A stretch of DNA of 64,000 bases. Origin: Kribbella rubisoli (lineage in GTDB: Bacteria > Actinomycetota > Actinomycetes > Propionibacteriales > Kribbellaceae). The stretch spans positions 864,249 to 928,248 of the forward strand of contig NZ_SHKR01000013.1 of the NCBI RefSeq assembly GCF_004217145.1, written 5' to 3'. The position numbers and the translations under genes were made by a program. Numbering within the stretch: the first letter of the stretch is position 1; each line of letters begins with the position of its first letter. Below the pieces are notes generated by a model. It ran no database searches. It saw only the letters and a program-made list of their open reading frames with translations, and was not told where the DNA came from. Of the stretch, positions 17,983 to 26,089 are shown piece by piece.

Positions 17983-18099
17983 GTCCTCCCCCGCACACCA
18001 GGCGCAGCGGGGGAGGACGCAGGGCCCGTCTCCGCACACCAGGCGCAGCGGCGACGGGGCCGATGCCGGCCCCACAACCAGGCGCAGTGAGTGCCGGCA
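17983..18099. repeat. Array of three stem-loops with a shared loop sequence
   Basis: Hairpin 1 has a perfect 12-bp stem (17983-17994 with 18007-18018) and loop ACACCAGGCGCA (17995-18006). Hairpin 2 has an ~11-bp stem with one mismatch (18023-18035 with 18048-18061) and the identical loop (18036-18047). Hairpin 3 pairs 18064-18075 with 18087-18099 around the loop AACCAGGCGCA (18076-18086). Stem sequences differ completely, but pairing is kept. The array sits between convergent genes, 72 bp past the TAXI gene stop. It may be a structured 3' RNA or a protein-binding DNA array; the strand is unknown. Confidence 0.75.
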
Positions 18100-18151
18100 G
18101 ACCGGGCCTATCCAGCGGAGGCATCCGTCGGGTGGGCCCGGTCACCCTTGT

Positions 18152-18802
18152 CTAGCGCGGTTCCTCTTCGTGCATCGGTGTGCCGTACAGGTAGTGGGAC
18201 AGCGCGGAGTCGCGCTTGGGGTGCGCGTGGTACTTGATCGGCACCACGCGTGCCTCGGCGCTGTCCCACGCGTTGTCGGCCATCCGCCAGATCCGGTGCG
18301 CGAGCCGGCCGGCCATCCCGGTGTGGGGCGAGGCCGGGTGCGCGCGGGTCGGCGCGACCTCCTCCGCCTCCAGCAGGTCTTCGGTCAGCGTGTTGACATC
18401 CAAGCTCTCGAGCTGCTCGCAGATCTGGCGGCTGTACGTCGCCTCCATCTGCTCGTGCTCTCCGAGTAGCCGGTCGATGTGCTGCCACAGGTCGCCGGGC
18501 TGGAGATCCAGGAAGCGGCTGTCGCCGTACTGCCGTCCTTTGAGGAAGCGCAGCGAGCGCTCAAGTTCCTTGACGTTGCCGACGTACATGGTGACCATGT
18601 GCGCGCCGTCGGGGAGACGCTGGACGTGCGGGAGGAGCACGTCTTCGGCAGCGGCCAGGTGCTGCGCGGCAATTGCGTAGAACCAGTCCGTCTGGTGCCT
18701 GTTCTCAGGGTGGGCCGCATCCGGGTGATGCGCCGGCTCGGCCAGCTCCCGGATCTTCGCGTGTTCGTAACGCAGGGCCATTTCGAGCGTCGAAGCGGTC
18801 AT
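18152..18802 (-). CDS. Hemerythrin-like (HHE) domain protein
   Basis: 216 residues from ATG 18802, which has a GGAGGTGG site just upstream; an in-frame extension to 18868 is less likely. His/Glu-rich helices (LRYEHAKIREL, QHLAAAEDVLLPHVQRL, LLGEHEQMEATY) are spaced like the iron ligands of a four-helix hemerythrin domain. The C-terminal ~70 residues are variable. A role in oxygen, NO or iron sensing/storage is typical of the family, but nothing here identifies a partner. It is convergent with the TAXI gene. Confidence 0.65.
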   Translation of the reverse strand: MTASTLEMALRYEHAKIRELAEPAHHPDAAHPENRHQTDWFYAIAAQHLAAAEDVLLPHVQRLPDGAHMVTMYVGNVKELERSLRFLKGRQYGDSRFLDLQPGDLWQHIDRLLGEHEQMEATYSRQICEQLESLDVNTLTEDLLEAEEVAPTRAHPASPHTGMAGRLAHRIWRMADNAWDSAEARVVPIKYHAHPKRDSALSHYLYGTPMHEEEPR

Positions 18803-18893
18803 CTCAACCACCTCCAGAAGGTCTACATCCAGCGTGTGCCCATCCTGGCCGGACCGCAACCACCCCACCCCGCTCCGTAACCTTCTGGCAAGA

Positions 18894-18928
18894 GAAGCGC
18901 CCGCCGCAAGGGGTACGGCGGGCGCTTC
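18894..18928 (-). terminator. Terminator of the aldo/keto reductase gene
   Basis: A perfect 13-bp stem (GAAGCGCCCGCCG at 18894-18906 with 18916-18928) encloses a 9-nt loop, followed leftward by TCTT. Confidence 0.85.
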
Positions 18929-18952
18929 GGCCTGGTGGTTCGGGGGCGACGG

Positions 18953-19987
18953 TCAGCCGTCCGAGCTCTTCTTCCAGAGGTTGATGCCGGCTTCGACGGC
19001 GTCGGCGTCGATGGCCTCGAGCTCGTCGGGGGAGAACTTCAGGTTGCGGACGGTGGCGAGGCTGTCCTCGAGCTGGGCGACGCTTGAGGCGCCGATCAGC
19101 GCGCTGGTGACGCGGTCGTCGCGGAGCGTCCAGGCGAGGGCCAGCTGGGCGACGGACTGGCCGCGCTCCTCGGCGATCTCGGCCAGCGCGCGGACGTGCT
19201 TGAGGGTGTCCTCGGTCAGCGAATCCGGGTTGAGGGACTTGCCCTGCGCCGCGCGGGAGTCGGAGGGGATGCCGTCCAGGTAGCGGTTCGTGAGCACGCC
19301 CTGCGCCAGCGGCGAGAACGCGATCACGCCGACACCGAGCTCACCGACGGCGTCGAGGAGGTCCTCCTCGATCCAGCGGTTCAGCATCGAGTACGACGGC
19401 TGGTGGATCAGCAGCGGCGTACCCAGCTCGCCCAGGATCCGGGCAGCCTCGCGGGTGCGGTCCGCGGAGTACGACGAGATGCCGGCGTACAGCGCCTTGC
19501 CCGAGCGGACGGCCGCGTCGAGCGCGCCCATCGTCTCCTCGAGCGGGGTGTCCGGGTCGAACCGGTGCGAGTAGAAGATGTCGACGTAGTCGAGGCCCAT
19601 CCGGCTCAGCGACTGGTCGAGCGAGGCGAGCAGGTACTTCCGCGAGCCGCCGCCCTGACCGTACGGCCCCGGCCACATGTCGTAACCGGCCTTGGTCGAG
19701 ATGATCAGCTCGTCGCGGTACTTGGCGAAGTCGCGCGCGAAGTGCGTCCCGAAGTTGGTCTCGGCGGAGCCGTACGGCGGGCCGTAGTTGTTCGCCAGGT
19801 CGAAGTGCGTGACGCCGAGGTCGAACGCCCGCCGCAGGATGTCGCGCTGTGTCACGAACGGCTTGTCGTCGCCGAAGTTGTGCCACAACCCCAACGAGAT
19901 CGCCGGCAACTGCAGCCCACTCCGCCCGGTCCGCCGGTAACTCATCTGGTCGTCATACCGGCCTTCGGCCGCCACATAATCAGTCAC
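18953..19987 (-). CDS. Aldo/keto reductase, L-glyceraldehyde-3-phosphate reductase type (YghZ-like)
   Basis: 344 residues from GTG 19987. The N-terminus TDYVAAEGRYDDQMSYRRTG followed by LPAISLGLWHNFGDDKPF is characteristic of the YghZ/Kv-beta AKR14 group, which is why I prefer this start to ATG 19945. The catalytic residues are visible as FDLANNYGPPYGSAE (Asp, Tyr), STKAGYDMWPGPYG (Lys) and IFYSHRFDPDTP (His). YghZ-type enzymes reduce L-glyceraldehyde-3-phosphate and methylglyoxal with NADPH. It is a single gene with its own terminator downstream. Confidence 0.9.
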   Translation of the reverse strand: MTDYVAAEGRYDDQMSYRRTGRSGLQLPAISLGLWHNFGDDKPFVTQRDILRRAFDLGVTHFDLANNYGPPYGSAETNFGTHFARDFAKYRDELIISTKAGYDMWPGPYGQGGGSRKYLLASLDQSLSRMGLDYVDIFYSHRFDPDTPLEETMGALDAAVRSGKALYAGISSYSADRTREAARILGELGTPLLIHQPSYSMLNRWIEEDLLDAVGELGVGVIAFSPLAQGVLTNRYLDGIPSDSRAAQGKSLNPDSLTEDTLKHVRALAEIAEERGQSVAQLALAWTLRDDRVTSALIGASSVAQLEDSLATVRNLKFSPDELEAIDADAVEAGINLWKKSSDG

Positions 19988-20097
19988 GGAACCCCAGTCT
20001 GCCCCATCCCCAACCAATCGCAAACCCCTTGTTTTCAAGCAGAAACCCCACAACTAACACCAAGAACCCCACCTTCTTGATCAGTACTCCGTTGAGG

Positions 20098-21066
20098 TCA
20101 GGCGAGGCCGGGCCAGGGTGGGGGTGGGGTGGTGGTGAAGAAGTGGAGGAGGTTGAGGAGGCGGCTGGTGGTGGGGGCGGTCCAGTGGCGTTGGTTGGGC
20201 CAGGGTGGGGCTGGGAGTTTGGCCAGGGCCCAGGAGAGGTGGAACCAGAGGATGGCGGCGGCCAGGTCTTCCTCGGTGTCGGGGGATTGGGCGGCGTACG
20301 TGGGGAGGATCTTGGCTACCTGGGTCAGCGGGAGTTTGGCGAACTCCATGGCGCGTGGGGCCCAGGCGGCGTCGCCCCAGTCGATGAGGGCTCGGAGCTC
20401 GTTGCCGGGGCCGGCGAGAAGGTTGTGTGCGGCAACGTCTCCGTGGATGAGGACCTTGGGTCCGCTGTCGTCGAAGCGTTCGGCGAGCCGGGTGAACCAA
20501 CCGGTCAGCCAGCTTGCTGTTGCTGGGTCCACATAACCGCGGGTCGCAAGGTCGTCGACCGTCCGCCACGGGTCGCCCCAGTCGTCCTCCGGCACGCCGG
20601 GGAGATCCAGAGCCCGCCGCGGTCGAGACTCGCCGCCATCACCGCGCCGGTCTCCTGGCCGAGCTTCGGTGCGGAGGTCCTGTGGTGTGGGCGCGTCGGC
20701 CGGCGTGCGTTCGAGTTGGTGGAGGCGGGCGAGCTCTTCGGCGAGGCCGGTGGGGGCTTCGGTTGGTTCGGCGCCGTGGATGCGCTCCATGACGACGTAC
20801 GGAGCGGCGAGGAGGCGGTGGGTTTCGTCGTACTCGAGGATCTCGGGGGTCAGGACGCCGACGAGGCGGGCGGCGGGGACGACGTGGGTTTCTTTGCGGA
20901 GGTCGTCCTCGTAGCCGGGGCGGGAGGCTCGGAGGAACAGGTCGTCGCCGAGGATGAAGGCGCGGTTGGCCACACCGCCCGCTACCTCTTTCACGTGTTC
21001 GGCGTCGACGCCGTGGCGGCGGGCGACAGTGGTCACCTGGTGCAGGAAATCGTGATGCTCGGGCAA
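20098..21066 (-). CDS. Aminoglycoside phosphotransferase-family kinase
   Basis: 322 residues from TTG 21066, chosen because GGAGAAG lies 5 nt upstream; the frame stays open further but then runs antisense to the flavin reductase gene. The catalytic loop HGDVAAHNLL (Brenner motif) and the metal-binding IDWGDAAWAP define the APH/choline-kinase fold. VMERIHGAEP is the hinge region. The final ~25 residues are Pro/Thr-rich (FFTTTPPPPWPG). It is probably a small-molecule kinase. The substrate is unknown, and there is no sign of a resistance cassette. Confidence 0.85.
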   Translation of the reverse strand: MPEHHDFLHQVTTVARRHGVDAEHVKEVAGGVANRAFILGDDLFLRASRPGYEDDLRKETHVVPAARLVGVLTPEILEYDETHRLLAAPYVVMERIHGAEPTEAPTGLAEELARLHQLERTPADAPTPQDLRTEARPGDRRGDGGESRPRRALDLPGVPEDDWGDPWRTVDDLATRGYVDPATASWLTGWFTRLAERFDDSGPKVLIHGDVAAHNLLAGPGNELRALIDWGDAAWAPRAMEFAKLPLTQVAKILPTYAAQSPDTEEDLAAAILWFHLSWALAKLPAPPWPNQRHWTAPTTSRLLNLLHFFTTTPPPPWPGLA

Positions 21067-21153
21067 TCCACTTCTCCGTCGCGCGCGGGAGTCGCCGGCC
21101 GGATCCCCGAGGCGGGGTGGGGCGGCATCCACCGAGTTTGATGTACTGCGGGC

Positions 21154-21783
21154 GTGCGTGTCGATGTAGATCCGGAGACCGTCGGGCGACGAGAGTTCTA
21201 CGCGCTGCTGAACTCTGTGGTGGTGCCGCGACCGATCGCGTGGGTGTCGAGCCGCTCGGCCGACGGCGTGCTGAACCTCGCGCCGCACTCGTTCTTCACG
21301 GTCTCGTGCGTCAGGCCGCCGATGGTCCAGTTCACCTCGGTCGGGCGGAAGGACAGCCTGAACAACGTCGAGGCGACCGGCGAGTTCGTCGTGAACTTCG
21401 CCGCGGAACCGCTCTATGAGCAGGTGAACGCCTCCGGGACCAACTTCCCGCCGGAGGTCTCGGAGTTCGAGGCGATCGGCGTGACCACCGAACCGTCGCG
21501 AACTGTCTCCGTCCCACGGGTCGCCGAGTCGCCGGTCGCGATCGAGTGCACCCTGCACACCACCCTCGAACTCGGCGACTGCACGCTCGTGATCGGTCAG
21601 GTCCGGCACCTCGCGATCGACGCCGCGATGATGGACGGCGATCACCCCGAGGTACGTCGACTCCGCCCGCTCGCGCGTCTCGGCAAGGACGAGTGGACCA
21701 CCCTCGGCGAGGTCCGATCGATCACGCGCATCCGCCACTCCGACTGGCCTGGTCACTTCACACCTCCTGATACTTCGAGTTAG
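21154..21783 (+). CDS. Flavin reductase-like domain protein
   Basis: 209 residues from GTG 21154. The FMN-binding flavin-reductase core is evident in REFYALLNSVVVPRPIAWVS, NLAPHSFFTVSCVRPPMVQF, NNVEATGEFVVNFA and LGDCTLVIGQVRHL. Members of this fold bind FMN and often supply reduced flavin to monooxygenases, but standalone relatives of this length (the DIM6/NTAB group) are often uncharacterised. It is divergent from the kinase gene by 87 bp. No clear ribosome site is seen; TGATGT/TACTGC upstream may be a -10 box. Confidence 0.82.
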   Translation: MRVDVDPETVGRREFYALLNSVVVPRPIAWVSSRSADGVLNLAPHSFFTVSCVRPPMVQFTSVGRKDSLNNVEATGEFVVNFAAEPLYEQVNASGTNFPPEVSEFEAIGVTTEPSRTVSVPRVAESPVAIECTLHTTLELGDCTLVIGQVRHLAIDAAMMDGDHPEVRRLRPLARLGKDEWTTLGEVRSITRIRHSDWPGHFTPPDTSS

Positions 21784-21799
21784 TTGCTCAGGGCACCTG

Positions 21800-22750
21800 T
21801 CATGACCGCGGCGGCAGCTCCGACGTGGCCAGCACCTTGGTGAGGGTTTCGAGCTCGGAGGACAACCGCAGCGGCGTGTAGTCCGGCGACACCGTCGTAG
21901 CCGGAAGCCAACGGAAGTCCGGCGTCACCATGAAGACCTCGGGTGACAGCGGACCAGGATCGTGAGCGTGACTGCGGGCCGCGACGTTGAGCAGCAGACC
22001 CAGAGCGGGGATGACGGACAGGTCCCGGATCACGTGCAGCATGAGCGTGTCTCGCGCCGGCACCGCCGCGAGCACGCCGTGTGGTGCATGGTCGACGTGC
22101 AGGGACTCGCGGAGAACGGTGTCGAGGACGAGCGCCCGTGAGGCCGCGAACGGCGTCCCGGTGATGAAGTCGACCTGTAGATCCTCGTGTTCGACATGCT
22201 CGACGTGGTCGGTCAGGCCGCGGAGATTGGCCAGGCCGAAGCGCTCGGCATCCGCCCAGGTGATGCCCATGTCCGCAGGCTCGAGGAACATCGTCACGAT
22301 CCCGTCGTCGGTCGTGGACGGCACGGACAGCAGACCGGGCAGGAAGTCGGGCCGGTCCGCGGTCCAGCTGGCAGGCAGCGCGTCGCGAGGGACGAGACGC
22401 TGGATCAGCTCGCGCTCCGGATCTGTCGGTGGTGTCGGGGGACCTTGCCGGAGCTGCTCCAGCAGTTGGTCGAAGTGCTCCTCGACGAGCACCGGCCAGT
22501 GGGCCTCGTCGAACTGGGCGACGATGCGGGCGAGGTTACTCAGACCGAGCACGGGGTTGTCGGCGGAGCGATCGGCCGGGACCAGAGCCGCGCCGCCCTG
22601 GTAGGCGAGATCGAGCCCGAGCTCGGCCGCGGCGGACAGTGCGAGGTGAACGAGTCGGGCGGCCTGGCGGCGGGACAGTGGCGTCAGGATGAGGTCGGGA
22701 CGGTCGGAGTTGTTGCCTTGGGCATATTCGGTGGCTGCGTCGATGGTCAT
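21800..22750 (-). CDS. Hypothetical protein
   Basis: 316 residues. ATG 22750 is preceded by GAAGGAGGACCACA, a strong ribosome site. There is no signal peptide or membrane helix. Recognisable stretches are LSRRQAARLVHLALSAAAELG, HWPVLVEEHFDQLLEQLR and LMLHVIRDLSVIPALGLLLN. I do not recognise a named domain. The helical N-terminus resembles DUF1444-type phage/metabolism proteins only loosely. It is divergent from the thioesterase-channel pair. Confidence 0.75.
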   Translation of the reverse strand: MTIDAATEYAQGNNSDRPDLILTPLSRRQAARLVHLALSAAAELGLDLAYQGGAALVPADRSADNPVLGLSNLARIVAQFDEAHWPVLVEEHFDQLLEQLRQGPPTPPTDPERELIQRLVPRDALPASWTADRPDFLPGLLSVPSTTDDGIVTMFLEPADMGITWADAERFGLANLRGLTDHVEHVEHEDLQVDFITGTPFAASRALVLDTVLRESLHVDHAPHGVLAAVPARDTLMLHVIRDLSVIPALGLLLNVAARSHAHDPGPLSPEVFMVTPDFRWLPATTVSPDYTPLRLSSELETLTKVLATSELPPRS

Positions 22751-22876
22751 TGTGGTCCTCCTTCTCGGCAGAGAAAGTACGAGGATCGGCGCCCTCCGGA
22801 GACCGCGATTTCCGAATCTGTGGACAACTCCCGGGATACTCTGCGCAGACCCATCAGGGACCCCGAAGGAGCCTGT

Positions 22877-23407
22877 ATGTCCAGCAGCCCGTCGTCGCGG
22901 CCGACCTCCGAGACCCGGCTGTCGCTATCGCACATCACCGCCCAGAACGAGACCAATCTGCTCGGGACCGTGCACGGCGGCGTGATCATGACGCTGGTCG
23001 ACTCGGTCGCGGGCGTCGTCGCTGCGCGCCACTCGGGCGGGCCTGCGGTCACGGCGTCGATGGACGAGATGGTGTTCCTCGTCCCGGTGCGGGTCGGTGA
23101 TGTCGTGCATTTCAGCGCGCAGGTGAACTGGACCGGGCGCAGTTCGATGGAGGTCGGCGTACGGATCACGGCCGATCGGTGGGACGCGGTGGGTCCGCAG
23201 ATGCACGTAGCGTCGGCGTACCTGGTGTTTGTCGCGGTGGACGAGGAGGGCAAGCCGCGTGAGGTGCCGCAGGTCGTTCCGGTGACGGACGAGGACCGGC
23301 GGCGGTTGCGCGAGGCCGAGATCCGCCGGAGTCACCGGCTGGCCCGCCGCGCGGCCATCATCGCCTCCCGTGAGCAGTCGGGCGAAGAAGCGGACGAGGA
23401 GCGATGA
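22877..23407 (+). CDS. Acyl-CoA thioesterase (hotdog fold)
   Basis: 176 residues from ATG 22877, with AAGGAG 8 nt upstream. The hotdog signature is SHITAQNETNLLGTVHGGVIMTLVDSVAG, then VTASMDEMVFLVPVRVGDVV and a VFVAVDEEGKPREVPQ strand: the YciA/BACH cytosolic acyl-CoA hydrolase type. The C-terminus is a charged helix (RRRLREAEIRRSHRLARRAA). The stop overlaps the channel-like gene by an ATGA junction, so the two are co-translated. The acyl chain preference is unknown. Confidence 0.9.
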   Translation: MSSSPSSRPTSETRLSLSHITAQNETNLLGTVHGGVIMTLVDSVAGVVAARHSGGPAVTASMDEMVFLVPVRVGDVVHFSAQVNWTGRSSMEVGVRITADRWDAVGPQMHVASAYLVFVAVDEEGKPREVPQVVPVTDEDRRRLREAEIRRSHRLARRAAIIASREQSGEEADEER

Positions 23408-24066
23408 AGCTCCTCAGCGGGGCCCGGCGGAACCCGTCGGCCGTGCTGCTCGTCGTGCAGTTGCTCGGCGTGCTGGTCTACCCGGCGATGGAGGGATCAC
23501 GGCCCGGTCGCGTCGCGTTCGAGATTCTCGGCATCGTCGTACTCGTGCTCGCGGTCTTCTCCGTCCGCGCGACTCCAGGACTCACCTGGGTCAGCATCTG
23601 CCTGGGCATCCCGGCCGTCGGACTGTCGTTGCTCGACGCGTTCGATCCGACCGATCCGGTGGTCGCGATCTCCGCAGTACTGCACGCCGCCTTCTACTTC
23701 TACGCTGCGTACAGCTTGCTCCGCTACATGCTGTCCGACCATGACGTCAGCGTCGACGAGCTCTTCGCGACCGGCGCGACTTTCACCTTGGTGGCTTGGG
23801 GTTTCGCCTACCTGTACGTGTTCGTGCAGGTCCTCGTCCCAGCCAGCTTCACCGCGGCCGTTGACCCAAGCAACGATCGCACGTGGATGGAGCTGCTCTT
23901 CCTGAGCTTCACCACGCTCTCCAGCACCGGCCTGAGCGATGTCGTCCCGATCACCTCATGGGGACGATCGGTGGTCATGATCGAGCAGCTGGCCGGTCTC
24001 GGGTACGTCGCGATGGTCGTGTCCCGCCTCGTCGGCCTCACTGTCACCAAACGCAGCAACACCTAG
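23404..24066 (+). CDS. Ion-channel-like membrane protein with atypical selectivity loop
   Basis: 220 residues with about five hydrophobic segments, the last two flanking a pore loop as in two-TM potassium channels: FAYLYVFVQVLVPASF, pore helix WMELLFLSFTTLS, loop STGLSDVVP, then WGRSVVMIEQLAGLGYVAMVV. The usual filter TVGYGD/TLGYGD is replaced by SSTGLSD. It may therefore not be potassium selective, or may not conduct. It overlaps the thioesterase gene (ATGA) upstream and, by 4 bp, the stop of the convergent TetR gene. Confidence 0.75.
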   Translation: MKLLSGARRNPSAVLLVVQLLGVLVYPAMEGSRPGRVAFEILGIVVLVLAVFSVRATPGLTWVSICLGIPAVGLSLLDAFDPTDPVVAISAVLHAAFYFYAAYSLLRYMLSDHDVSVDELFATGATFTLVAWGFAYLYVFVQVLVPASFTAAVDPSNDRTWMELLFLSFTTLSSTGLSDVVPITSWGRSVVMIEQLAGLGYVAMVVSRLVGLTVTKRSNT

Positions 24067-24683
24067 ACCCGCGGCCACCCGGCCAGCAGATCAGCTGCTG
24101 CTCGCGCGGCAACCGCAGGCGCCTCGGTCATCGCCGCGACCCGGTAGCTGACGAGCGCGCCCTCGTGGAGCAGCAGCAGACGATCCGCAAGCTCACCCGG
24201 ATCTGCGAGACCAGCCGCGCGCGCCTGCGCTTCGAACTCGGACCGCATCCACCGCTTCTGACCAACGATCACAGGCATCGCCGGGTGGTCCGGCGCCGCC
24301 AGCTCCACGCTCGCATTGATGAATCCGCAACCGTTGCGCGACCCGGCCAGCCAGTCCGTCAGCGCCGCGAACAACGCCAGGATCACGTCCTCCGGCGTCG
24401 CCGGCTGCCGCGCGGTCAGCTGCTCGTCGAGGAACAGATGCCAGGCGCGGTCCCGCTCCTCGAGGTACGCCGCGATCAGCCGATCCTTCGACCCGAACCG
24501 GTCGTACAGCGTCTTCTTGGTGACGTCCGCCGCCGCAGCGATGGCATCGACACCGACCGTCCGGATGCCCTGCTCGTAGAAGAGCGTCGACGCGGCCGCG
24601 AGAATGCGCTCGCCGGCCGGTGTCAGCCGGGGCGCCGCACGCACCTGCCGATCCACGATCAGTCTCACCTGCTGGTCAAGCAT
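24063..24683 (-). CDS. TetR/AcrR family regulator controlling the adjacent exporter
   Basis: 206 residues from ATG 24683. The HTH is GERILAAASTLFYEQGIRTVG then AAAADVTKKTLYDRFGSKD. The C-terminal domain (CGFINASVELAAPDHP) is like TetR_C regulators of small transporters. A perfect -10 box TATACT lies 6 nt before the ATG, so the transcript is leaderless. A 13-bp palindrome covers its transcription start, implying autoregulation. It is divergent from a DMT transporter 40 bp away, the standard repressor-exporter layout. Confidence 0.9.
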   Translation of the reverse strand: MLDQQVRLIVDRQVRAAPRLTPAGERILAAASTLFYEQGIRTVGVDAIAAAADVTKKTLYDRFGSKDRLIAAYLEERDRAWHLFLDEQLTARQPATPEDVILALFAALTDWLAGSRNGCGFINASVELAAPDHPAMPVIVGQKRWMRSEFEAQARAAGLADPGELADRLLLLHEGALVSYRVAAMTEAPAVAARAAADLLAGWPRV

Positions 24684-24715
24684 ACTGACAGTATACCGAC
24701 CGGTGTGGTTACCGT
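24682..24715. promoter_or_regulatory. Operator and divergent leaderless promoters of tetR-type gene and DMT exporter
   Basis: ATACTGACAGTAT (24682-24694) is a perfect 6+1+6 palindrome overlapping the TetR start codon. ACCGACCGGT (24695-24704) is an adjacent dyad. TATACT read leftward (24690-24695) is the TetR -10 box, and TACCGT (24710-24715) is a -10 box 7 nt before the exporter ATG. TetR binding would block both promoters. Confidence 0.7.
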
Positions 24716-24722
24716 CGCTGTC

Positions 24723-25682
24723 ATGACCACGCAGAAGGCGCTCACGCTGGCGGCCGGAGCCGGGTTCGTCGTGTTCTGGAGCTGCGGCTTCATCGGCGCC
24801 CGCTGGGGTACGCAGTACACGAACGCGTTCGACCTGCTCGCCTGGCGATTTCTCGTCGCGGGCGCGATCGCCGCTGTCCTCCTTGCGATCAGGCGGCCGC
24901 GGATCTCCCGCCGGGATCTTGCGACGCAGATCTCGATGGCATTCCTGACCCAGTTCGTCTACCTCGGCCTGATCTTCACCGGTATCGACCAGGGGATCAC
25001 GGCCGGCGTGACCGCACTCATCGGCTCGCTGCAGCCGCTGCTGATCGCGACCGTGGCCGGGCCGCTGCTGGACGAACGCGTCAGCCAACGCCAATGGCTC
25101 GGCCTGATTCTCGGACTGGCGGGTGTGGGCCTGGTTGTGGCCGACGACCTCGGAGCCGGCCACGGGTCGCCGCTGCTGTTCCTCCTCCCGATCGGTGGCC
25201 TCCTCGGACTCGTGGCGGGCACGTGCCTGGAGCGCTCTCGCAAACCGAGCACGAGATCGCTCGATGCACTGGCCGTGCAGAGTCTCGTGTCAGCTGTTCT
25301 CTTCACTGCGTTGGCCACCTCGACCCACAGGATGACTGTGCCGGAGCAGCCCGGCTTCTACGGCGCAGTGCTCTGGCTAGTACTGCTGGCGACCGGTGGC
25401 GGCTGGGGTTTGTACCTGGTCAACCTCAAACTCTCCGGCGCAACCCGCATCAGCTCACTGCTCTATCTGGTCCCGCCGACGACGATGGTGTTCTCGTTCC
25501 TGCTCTTCCACGAGACGATCGGCGCGCTCGCTGTCGCGGGCATGCTGGTGTGTGCGGTCGCCGTACTGCTGATCCGGATCGGTGAACAAGTACGCTGCGG
25601 GGATGGCGGAGACCCGGTGGCTGGACCAACGAGAAGCACAGGCCTGGCGCGCGTACATCGCGGCGCAACGAGTAGTGAGTAG
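24723..25682 (+). CDS. DMT superfamily (EamA) transporter
   Basis: 319 residues with about ten hydrophobic segments in two EamA repeats. WSCGFIGARWGTQYTNAFDLLAWRF begins repeat one, and GGWGLYLVNLKLSGATRISSLLYLVPPTTMVFSFLLFHE is the end of repeat two. It is a likely exporter of amino acids or drugs, controlled by the divergent TetR protein. The ATG is leaderless (TACCGT 7 nt upstream). The last ~27 residues, after LLIRIGEQ, are not membrane-like and overlap the MarR gene by 80 bp in another frame, so the C-terminus may have been extended by loss of an earlier stop. Confidence 0.9.
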   Translation: MTTQKALTLAAGAGFVVFWSCGFIGARWGTQYTNAFDLLAWRFLVAGAIAAVLLAIRRPRISRRDLATQISMAFLTQFVYLGLIFTGIDQGITAGVTALIGSLQPLLIATVAGPLLDERVSQRQWLGLILGLAGVGLVVADDLGAGHGSPLLFLLPIGGLLGLVAGTCLERSRKPSTRSLDALAVQSLVSAVLFTALATSTHRMTVPEQPGFYGAVLWLVLLATGGGWGLYLVNLKLSGATRISSLLYLVPPTTMVFSFLLFHETIGALAVAGMLVCAVAVLLIRIGEQVRCGDGGDPVAGPTRSTGLARVHRGATSSE

Positions 25683-26088
25683 CCGCATCGAGCAACAGCT
25701 GCAACGCGATGCCGGAATTCCCCACACGTACTACGAGATCCTGGTCCGGCTGTCCGAGGCGCCGGGCAACCGGCTGCGGATGAGTGAGCTCGCGGTCGCG
25801 ACGCAGGGCTCGCGCAGCCGGCTCTCGCACGCGGTCAATCGGCTCGAGCAGAACGGCTGGGTCAAGCGCGAGGGCATCGAGTCCGACCGCCGCGGCCAGG
25901 TCGCGATCCTCACCGAGCTCGGCCGGCAGAAGCTCATCGACACGGCTCCCGGCCACGTCGAGGAGGTGCGCAAGTCGATCTTCGACGCGCTGACGGCGGA
26001 GCAGGTCGAGCACCTGTACGACGTGTGCGCAACCCTGGCCCGGCACTCCGGAGACACCGTTGACCGCGCCGCCTGGGAGCGAAACTGA
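25603..26088 (+). CDS. MarR family transcriptional regulator
   Basis: 161 residues from ATG 25603; GTG 25582 would add seven. The winged helix is YYEILVRLSEAPGNRLRMSEL, TQGSRSRLSHAVNRLEQNGWVKREG and SDRRGQVAILTELG. It overlaps the end of the DMT transporter by 80 bp on the same strand and is followed 1 nt later by the GH3 lipoprotein, so it is probably part of that transcript. Target genes are unknown; the exporter is one candidate. Confidence 0.9.
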   Translation: MAETRWLDQREAQAWRAYIAAQRVVSSRIEQQLQRDAGIPHTYYEILVRLSEAPGNRLRMSELAVATQGSRSRLSHAVNRLEQNGWVKREGIESDRRGQVAILTELGRQKLIDTAPGHVEEVRKSIFDALTAEQVEHLYDVCATLARHSGDTVDRAAWERN

Positions 26089-26089
26089 G

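Noticed and set aside
21067..21756. N-terminal extension of the APH-type kinase frame
   Set aside because: The extension is antisense to the flavin reductase, and a TTG at 21066 has a good ribosome site.
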